A DNA stretch of 5,057 nt from Chitinivibrionales bacterium. GTDB lineage: Bacteria > Fibrobacterota > Chitinivibrionia > Chitinivibrionales > WJKA01. Positions 1 to 5,057 of this stretch are shown here, in pieces; within the stretch, counting starts at the first letter, position 1; every line of letters starts with the position of its first letter. Under the pieces are notes generated by a model, which saw only the letters and a program-made list of their open reading frames with translations, searched no databases and was not told the DNA's origin. The stretch spans positions 1 to 5,057 of the forward strand of contig WJKA01000661.1 of NCBI GenBank assembly GCA_014729375.1. Reading direction: 5' to 3'. The position numbers and the translations under genes are program-made.

Positions 1-3000
1 ATTCAGGCTCCCCAGACTTCGCACCATCCACCCCGAGGAGGTTTTTACCAGATACGAAGATATTGTGCGCTCATAAAATCCCCAGAATGTACCTGTTGAA
101 GGTCGGAAGAAATCCATAACATCTTCAAAGGAGGCATCCTCCCCCTTTTTCTTGAAAGGATACCGTCCCGAAAACCTGCTGGCAAAAGGCTTGACAATTT
201 CATCCTGCCATTGCGAATTGAGAACACGGGTCAGCACCTCTGATGCCGAAATACTGGTATATTTTATCGGCGTCAGCAAAATCCCCATCAGTGATTCCGA
301 AACCGGTTCGGGAAGACTTGCCAACTGGTTCTGCGTATACCGCCAGCTTGACAGCAATGGGTCTTCGTCTTTGCCGTTGAAAATTGCGGCGGCCTTGTCC
401 ACTCCCTGCTCTTCGATAGTATTCAGCTTTTCAACAAGAGTAAGGATCTGGTCTTTGTATCCCTGAAATCCACTCAGTGCACCGCCGGTTGACCTTGCAA
501 AGGAGCGAAACGGCTCAAATGCTTCCTCAAGCGCCTCAAAAGGAGATTTTTTCGAGAACGGCAGCGCCGATGCCGCGTTCTTTGCTCTTTCCGCTTTTCG
601 TGCATATTTTTTTGTAGCTCTCACTTTGGATGCGGCCTCGAGAACGCCTCCACCGGCCTCCTCAGCTTCATCACCCGGCTTTACTACGCTGTACTCCGCA
701 ACTGCGGTAAACAGTTTCTCCATCTCCGAGCCTGGATTGACCAGTTCCTGCATAACCCGGGCGCACCGCGGAAGATCGCCGAACGGTTCCATGTGGACCG
801 ACCCGAGAAAATCAAGCCACCGCCGCTCATAATCTTCAAAATATGCGGCAACCATATCACTGCGTAATTTCTTTTTGTTAAGCGCCGATTCGGGAATATC
901 ATCCTCCGAAAGCCCGATTACCCAATCAATTGTATATGGATTTTTACTGGCATCGGTAATTGCATCACGAACATACTCTTCCCAACCTGCCTGAGTAAAC
1001 AGACTGCTGATCGTCTTATCGCTGTGCAATATCCCCTCAGCACTCCTGTCAAGAATCTGGTCCAGGGTTATCTCGGGCATTTCCTGTGAAATACGGTTGA
1101 TTACGGTTTCGTAAAGGCTTTGGGCGTTCGGCAATCGTCTCAGCCGTTTGCGTGCCTGCCCGACAAGGCGCTGGTTCTCCTGGATAAAAGGAAATTCCTC
1201 CCGCTTGAGATAAAAGAGACAAGTGCCGATATTTTCCTGAACATTGGTTTCAACGCTTTTCGGCAGGCGGGACCGTTTGAATGCTGCAAGAAGGGATCGT
1301 TTGATTGCCTCCTGAAGATGAGTTCTCAGAAACGCGGTATCGATATCTCTGGGCCGGTTTGCCACGGCTTCGGATATTGACAAATACGTTTTCAGCGATG
1401 CATAGAGTCCGGCATGGTCCTCACCGGTCAGTTCCCCATACGACTGCGCGCCCGCCCTGATAGTGTATTCGAGATACCGGACTGCAGGAACAACAATAAG
1501 TTTTCCCGCGCGTTTGAAATACGCGGTTTTCAGTTCCTCAAGCATTTCCTTTCCTTTGTAATAGCCGAACCTGAGGATAAACGGCGGTGCGGTATCCTCG
1601 TATTTCTGCAATTGCCGACAATTGCGGCCGATAATGCTCAAAGCCTCATACTGGTCGGGAAGCGCGCCACCCTTGTCATCAAGCGTGGCGATGTCCGAAG
1701 AAATCTGTTTGAGCATTTTTGAAGAATTTTTGCGGGCCACGCCAAACAGCAATCCCAATACCAGTGCTGCTGTTGCGATACCGCCCGCTGCAATGTAGTA
1801 CCGGATCAGTTCTTTCCTCGAGCGGATATGAGTGGTTGTAACTAGTTTCCGGTCGTGGACCATTATTTTGCGGAACAGCGGGAGAACAAATGATGACGTT
1901 ACTCGAGGAGCTGATGATTTACCTGAGGGTGTTTCATGTTTCTGCGCGCGTTTGGGATTCAGTGGATGGCTTGCAATAGTATTTCCGACCTCGGCCTGAC
2001 TGATTGATGGTGGATCATTTTCAGAATGCACGGTACGGCAACTGGTAAAATAGAAACCGCGGAACAAAGGCCGCCCTACATAGCTGCTGGGCTTGAACAA
2101 CTCTGTTACCAGTGCGCTCAGTTTTTCCCGCATTCCTTCGAAATGGATAACAAACCGGCAAATCATCCGTTTCCGCGCGGCGTCTTTTTCTTTGGACAAC
2201 CGGTCGAGTCGCAGTCCGGTCAATGATTTACAGAGCAGGCTATACTCCTCCGCGAATGCAATTCTGGGCATCTGCATCTGCTTCTCAACCGAAAGTGTCG
2301 CACCAAACACCTGGTTTTCGCTTCGGTCGAGCATGTCGCCGAAATATTCGTTAAAACCGGGAAGTTTATCGGCATAATTGAAAAGCAGGTATATGGGGAA
2401 TTCGATTCCCCACAGGGAAATAAGCTCATCGATACGTTTACGAAGCTGCCGGGCGAGGTCCCGTATCCCGGAATCATCGGTGGTAAGAATTTCCGAGGCG
2501 TTGACTGTCAAGGCAACACCGTCAACCGGCCGGTCCGGCCGAACTCTTGCGAGTGATGCGGCAAGCGCCTGCCATTCATCCTTCCGCTCATCATCCATGA
2601 CCGTACCGGGCGTATCGATCCAGACAGCTTCATTGGCAAACCGCCAGGAAACATGATCACTTCCCTCCACAACAAGCCCATCGGCCTCGGAAGGATACGA
2701 GACGGGAAAATTCAGCCCTGATCCGCCGAGGAGAGACGATTTCCCGGTGTCTTTCATACCGCACATTAAAAACCACGGCCGTTCATACAAAGTCGACCGC
2801 TTAAACCAGCCCCGGGAGCTTGCGGTTTTCAAATATCTCCGCACCGCCTCATCGGTTTCCCTGTTGAAACGCTGAAAAAGCATCTGATTTCCAACAAAAT
2901 TCGCTTTCTTCTTGCGTTTTCTGGCAACTTTTGTTGCGACAATTGAAATCCAGATGCCGTCACCACAAAAAAGTACGGCGAACAGCAACCACCGCAGCCA

Positions 3001-3099
3001 TTGCAGCGTGCCGAAAAGACCGCCGAGAAACATCAGACAAAGCGCACCGACAAGGATCAGTGACCACACTATATACAGCCAGACGGGAATCTTTTTCAT
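1..3099 (-). CDS. tssM: Type VI secretion membrane-complex protein TssM (IcmF family), partial (C-terminus outside window)
   Basis: TssM is the large inner-membrane protein of the T6SS trans-envelope complex: it binds TssL and the baseplate in the cytoplasm and TssJ in the periplasm. I read the frame codon by codon from ATG 3099 to base 1: 1033 residues, no stop. TssM proteins usually have about 1100-1300, so the end is missing. In order: membrane helices at about 5-30 and 36-54; a basic cluster, ARKRKKK (59-65), fitting a cytoplasmic side; P-loop GMKDTGKS (114-121); DTPG (162-165) as the Walker B/G3-like motif; RPDRPVDGV (187-195); NYADKLPGF (241-249), equivalent to the family's TKxDxLxGF; RGFYFTS (347-353); and a third membrane helix at about 434-453. 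The periplasmic part shows FGYYKG (511-516), LKTYL (569-573), LFTQAGW (700-706), YERRWLDFL (757-765), LNSQW (960-964) and GRYPF (978-982), which leads into the start of the C-terminal domain. An Ala/Lys/Glu-rich linker spans about 806-850. Start choice is backed by the upstream GAGGTGA site and by the membrane helix beginning at once. Confidence 0.97.
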   Translation of the reverse strand, partial: MKKIPVWLYIVWSLILVGALCLMFLGGLFGTLQWLRWLLFAVLFCGDGIWISIVATKVARKRKKKANFVGNQMLFQRFNRETDEAVRRYLKTASSRGWFKRSTLYERPWFLMCGMKDTGKSSLLGGSGLNFPVSYPSEADGLVVEGSDHVSWRFANEAVWIDTPGTVMDDERKDEWQALAASLARVRPDRPVDGVALTVNASEILTTDDSGIRDLARQLRKRIDELISLWGIEFPIYLLFNYADKLPGFNEYFGDMLDRSENQVFGATLSVEKQMQMPRIAFAEEYSLLCKSLTGLRLDRLSKEKDAARKRMICRFVIHFEGMREKLSALVTELFKPSSYVGRPLFRGFYFTSCRTVHSENDPPSISQAEVGNTIASHPLNPKRAQKHETPSGKSSAPRVTSSFVLPLFRKIMVHDRKLVTTTHIRSRKELIRYYIAAGGIATAALVLGLLFGVARKNSSKMLKQISSDIATLDDKGGALPDQYEALSIIGRNCRQLQKYEDTAPPFILRFGYYKGKEMLEELKTAYFKRAGKLIVVPAVRYLEYTIRAGAQSYGELTGEDHAGLYASLKTYLSISEAVANRPRDIDTAFLRTHLQEAIKRSLLAAFKRSRLPKSVETNVQENIGTCLFYLKREEFPFIQENQRLVGQARKRLRRLPNAQSLYETVINRISQEMPEITLDQILDRSAEGILHSDKTISSLFTQAGWEEYVRDAITDASKNPYTIDWVIGLSEDDIPESALNKKKLRSDMVAAYFEDYERRWLDFLGSVHMEPFGDLPRCARVMQELVNPGSEMEKLFTAVAEYSVVKPGDEAEEAGGGVLEAASKVRATKKYARKAERAKNAASALPFSKKSPFEALEEAFEPFRSFARSTGGALSGFQGYKDQILTLVEKLNTIEEQGVDKAAAIFNGKDEDPLLSSWRYTQNQLASLPEPVSESLMGILLTPIKYTSISASEVLTRVLNSQWQDEIVKPFASRFSGRYPFKKKGEDASFEDVMDFFRPSTGTFWGFYERTISSYLVKTSSGWMVRSLGSLN

Positions 3100-3109
3100 C
3101 TTTGTTCTT

Positions 3110-3116
3110 TCACCTC
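3110..3116 (-). promoter_or_regulatory. Shine-Dalgarno site of tssM overlapping the tssL stop codon
   Basis: GAGGTGA on the minus strand would pair over all seven bases with the usual 16S rRNA 3' end (TCACCTC as DNA). Its last three bases are the TGA stop of tssL, and it ends 10 bases before the ATG at 3099. The overlap suggests that ribosomes finishing TssL help start TssM (translational coupling), which would balance two partners of one complex. The coupling itself is inference. Confidence 0.85.
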
Positions 3117-3853
3117 GCTAAAGGTCGTATTTGTTCAACAATATTTGAAACCTGTGCAGAATTATTTACAAAAAGAATTATATACCAGAGTGCAGAAACC
3201 GCTGCGCCGACGACGCCTGCCGCCCAGAGTGGGACCGCAATCTTTCTCTTCGGTTTTCTGTTCAGGCTTGCCCCGCGAAACGCGTGCGGCGACAGCTCCG
3301 ATGAAACCTTGAGCATGGTTTTTTTCAGGCGAATTCCGAGCTCTTCCATTACCTCAGCCCGCGCCTGCGCATTAGTCAATTTATATTTACCCTCAAACCC
3401 CAGGGAAAGGCACAGATAATAGATTTCGAGTATTTCCCGGTTTTTTTCAAAAGCGAGCAAAAGCTTGTCGAGCTTGCGGTAAAATTCTTCACCGGCAATA
3501 TTATGTCCGAAAAAATCGAGCTGAAGCGGTCGTGACAGCCAGAAATCCCTGCAGGGGCCCGGAATACTCAAAACGGTCTCATCAATAAGGGCCACCAGTG
3601 CATACTGTGCATCGGAAATCTGCTCTTCGGGGATTGAAATCATCGCACAGTTTTTCTTGAAAAGGTCAAGATAATACCTGATAAGCTTTTTCAGCGCTTC
3701 CGGCTCGCCGAGGTCTTCTGATTCACGCATACGGATTACTATCAGAAAAAGATCGGTACACAAACCGGGAACATTCTTCGGCGCCCCGATCGTTTTCGAA
3801 AGATCGAGGTTCATTGTCTGCGAGGCAAACGTGTCGACAAACGAATTTTTCAT
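3110..3853 (-). CDS. tssL: Type VI secretion membrane-complex protein TssL (IcmH/DotU family)
   Basis: TssL is an inner-membrane protein with a cytoplasmic N-terminal domain that binds TssK and TssM. It forms the TssJLM trans-envelope complex with TssM and the lipoprotein TssJ. The gene is complete: ATG at 3853 and TGA at 3112-3110, 247 residues. Family hallmarks in order are ALIDETVL (residues 87-94), a conserved tryptophan (W105), LQLDFFG (110-116), GEEFY (121-125) and LEIYYLCLSLGFEGKYK (142-158), the last being the most diagnostic stretch of DotU-like proteins. A basic run (KPKRK, 200-204) precedes one hydrophobic helix at about 205-229, leaving a tail of about 18 residues that would face the periplasm. 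This is the usual tail-anchored topology. There is no OmpA-like peptidoglycan-binding extension, so this is the short form of TssL. It sits between tssK and tssM, and its stop codon is part of the ribosome-binding sequence of tssM. Assignment is very secure. Confidence 0.97.
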   Translation of the reverse strand: MKNSFVDTFASQTMNLDLSKTIGAPKNVPGLCTDLFLIVIRMRESEDLGEPEALKKLIRYYLDLFKKNCAMISIPEEQISDAQYALVALIDETVLSIPGPCRDFWLSRPLQLDFFGHNIAGEEFYRKLDKLLLAFEKNREILEIYYLCLSLGFEGKYKLTNAQARAEVMEELGIRLKKTMLKVSSELSPHAFRGASLNRKPKRKIAVPLWAAGVVGAAVSALWYIILFVNNSAQVSNIVEQIRPLAR

Positions 3854-3861
3854 TACCAGAG

Positions 3862-3867
3862 TCCTTT
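3862..3867 (-). promoter_or_regulatory. Shine-Dalgarno site of tssL
   Basis: AAAGGA on the minus strand lies 8 bases before the ATG at 3853-3851, inside the 15-base gap after the tssK stop codon. Position and spacing support that ATG as the tssL start. The gap is too short to hold its own promoter plus leader, so tssL is probably read from the tssK transcript. Confidence 0.8.
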
Positions 3868-3868
3868 C

Positions 3869-5057
3869 TTACTCTTTCACCGCCACGATTTCCATCTGCA
3901 AATCAGGATAGGTGTGAGGGAAATAGAACCCGATCGCTCCTGCTCCCCGAATAAATTGCCACAACTCCGATTGCTGATCGAATGTAAAATAGAGATATCC
4001 CGGTTTTGTCGGCAGTTTTTCGGGCAATTGTGACGTGTGCATCAGTTGCACGCCGGGCATTGCCGTTGAAATGAGCATGTCAAGCTTATCGGGCGATGCG
4101 ATTTTTATGGTTTGAATAACATTGACAATAAGCTCTTTTTCCGGTACAGCGGCGCAAAAGCCGAAATAAAATCTTGCCGTCCCCAGGAGCTTCGGATCGG
4201 GCGCTTTTGCCATATAAGTCGACGGCTTGACCTGCTGGATGGGAAGCGGCACCGCCCCCGCAGAAATATCCGCGCCCAGCACATTCCGTATTATCTCCGC
4301 GAAGCGCTCGAACGTACCGGTCAGATTGTGATGATCGTAGCGGGGAAGATTTTTTATTGACACCTGCGATGAAAAAGTGCAGAGCGAACCGGTAAACTGC
4401 GTCAGAAGGGTAAAAAGCTCGAACGGATGCACCGACGGCACAAGGTGGTGATGGTTGATAAGCGGTGCATAGGTATTGAGCGTCTGAAGAAGCCTGAATG
4501 CTGTCTCTTCTTTGGTGCCGAACTCGGCAAATCCGCCCTCAATCTGCTTTCTGCCCTGCGAGAGCGAAGATATTTTGGCGAGGAGCAATTCCAGAAGGCT
4601 TCTGAGAATCTCCATCAGATACGGAGACCCGCCGAGATGAAGCAGCGGGGGAATGAATTTATCCCTGAATATAATTCGACCGTCGGGATTCCTCGTCAGC
4701 TTCCCAATCTGTACAACAGAATAATTGTCCTGGGATTCATCACCAAAAAGAATAACAAAATTATAACTACCAACATCAATTTCTTTTTTCTGTCCTCCGA
4801 AAACCTCATCAGTTACTGTCCGCGGCTTCGAGCGGTACCGCACCGATGGCTGAGATTCTCCGCCGGCAAGACCGATATTATCTTTTCCCTCCACAATCAC
4901 CGGAAGTGCAAGAAAAACATCCAGTGTCTGTGTTTCATGCGAAAAGTGCTCGGAAAAAGATTTCGGCGCGGGAGACGGTTCCTTTTTCGGTATATCAAAC
5001 GATGTACCGTCTGGAAGAACACCCGAACAGGCAGACAGGGTGAAAAGGTTGTTCGCC
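3869..5057 (-). CDS. tssK: Type VI secretion baseplate adaptor TssK, partial (N-terminus outside window)
   Basis: TssK is a cytoplasmic baseplate protein that links the T6SS wedge/spike complex to the TssL-TssM membrane complex. The frame is open from the window edge (first full codon at 5056) to a TAA at 3871-3869, giving 395 residues. The family usually has about 440-450, so roughly 50 N-terminal residues lie outside. A GTG at 4900 is only an internal valine: the frame continues upstream with family-typical sequence, including the SGVLPDGTSFDIP block (visible residues 11-23) and LDVFLALP (45-52). Further family-like segments are KFIPPLLHLG (133-142) leading into the helical middle region, HPFELFTLL (210-218), YDHHNLTGTF (240-249), and MPGVQLMH (333-340) followed by GYLYFTF in the C-terminal head domain, the part known to contact the membrane complex. 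No signal peptide or membrane segment is seen in the visible part, as expected. tssL follows after 15 bases. Family assignment rests on motif recognition plus gene context; I am very sure of it. Confidence 0.97.
   Translation of the reverse strand, partial: ANNLFTLSACSGVLPDGTSFDIPKKEPSPAPKSFSEHFSHETQTLDVFLALPVIVEGKDNIGLAGGESQPSVRYRSKPRTVTDEVFGGQKKEIDVGSYNFVILFGDESQDNYSVVQIGKLTRNPDGRIIFRDKFIPPLLHLGGSPYLMEILRSLLELLLAKISSLSQGRKQIEGGFAEFGTKEETAFRLLQTLNTYAPLINHHHLVPSVHPFELFTLLTQFTGSLCTFSSQVSIKNLPRYDHHNLTGTFERFAEIIRNVLGADISAGAVPLPIQQVKPSTYMAKAPDPKLLGTARFYFGFCAAVPEKELIVNVIQTIKIASPDKLDMLISTAMPGVQLMHTSQLPEKLPTKPGYLYFTFDQQSELWQFIRGAGAIGFYFPHTYPDLQMEIVAVKE

Noticed and set aside
684..902. Minus-strand 72-residue open frame inside tssM
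   Set aside because: It is in another phase over the YERRWLDFL region of tssM, which is family-typical in the tssM frame.
1120..1722. Plus-strand open frames of 86 and 102 residues
   Set aside because: Both are antisense to the conserved FGYYKG to LKTYL region of tssM and downstream of it. They have no family resemblance.
2220..2477. Minus-strand 85-residue open frame inside tssM
   Set aside because: It is out of phase with tssM, whose frame over the same bases carries the LLFNYADKLPGF block. No independent coding signal is seen.
2931..3419. Plus-strand 162-residue open frame opposite the tssL/tssM junction
   Set aside because: It lies antisense to the end of tssL and the membrane helices of tssM, both with clear family motifs. 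It has no recognisable domain, so it reads as a shadow frame.
3854..3868. Possible promoter or terminator between tssK and tssL
   Set aside because: The gap is only 15 bases, is filled by a ribosome-binding site, and has no hairpin or -35/-10 pair.
4898..4900. GTG at 4900 as the start of tssK
   Set aside because: The frame stays open to the window edge and encodes TssK-like sequence upstream (SGVLPDGTSFDIP, LDVFLALP), so the true start lies beyond base 5057.
1..5057. A previously undescribed system, mobile element or CRISPR array
   Set aside because: The three T6SS genes account for nearly every base. I saw no direct repeat series, transposase, tRNA or terminal inverted repeats.

Overview
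The window is one stretch of a type VI secretion system (T6SS) gene cluster, read entirely from the minus strand in the order tssK - tssL - tssM. All three genes are in phase and unbroken. tssK enters the window already under way (N-terminus beyond base 5057) and tssM leaves it unfinished (C-terminus beyond base 1), so only tssL is complete. Gaps are 15 bases (tssK-tssL) and 10 bases (tssL-tssM). No promoter or terminator is visible between the genes, so they almost certainly form one operon that continues on both sides.

Layout in transcription order: 5057-3869 is the C-terminal ~395 residues of TssK, the baseplate-to-membrane-complex adaptor. 3853-3110 is TssL (IcmH/DotU family), 247 residues, with a single C-terminal membrane anchor and a short tail. 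3099-1 is the first 1033 residues of TssM (IcmF family), open throughout, with a two-helix N-terminal membrane hairpin, a cytoplasmic P-loop NTPase-like domain, a third membrane helix near residue 434 and a long periplasmic part. Together TssL and TssM build the inner-membrane half of the T6SS trans-envelope complex, and TssK docks the phage-like baseplate onto it. No stretch over 300 bases lacks a gene.

The source is a diderm (Gram-negative-type) bacterium. Base composition is moderate, and the proteins keep family hallmarks while departing from the textbook proteobacterial versions in several segments. That suggests, weakly, a lineage outside the well-studied gammaproteobacteria; the sequence alone does not settle the phylum. 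I found no effector, immunity gene, mobile element, RNA gene, CRISPR array or unknown system here. It is ordinary T6SS core machinery with a few lineage-specific details in TssM.
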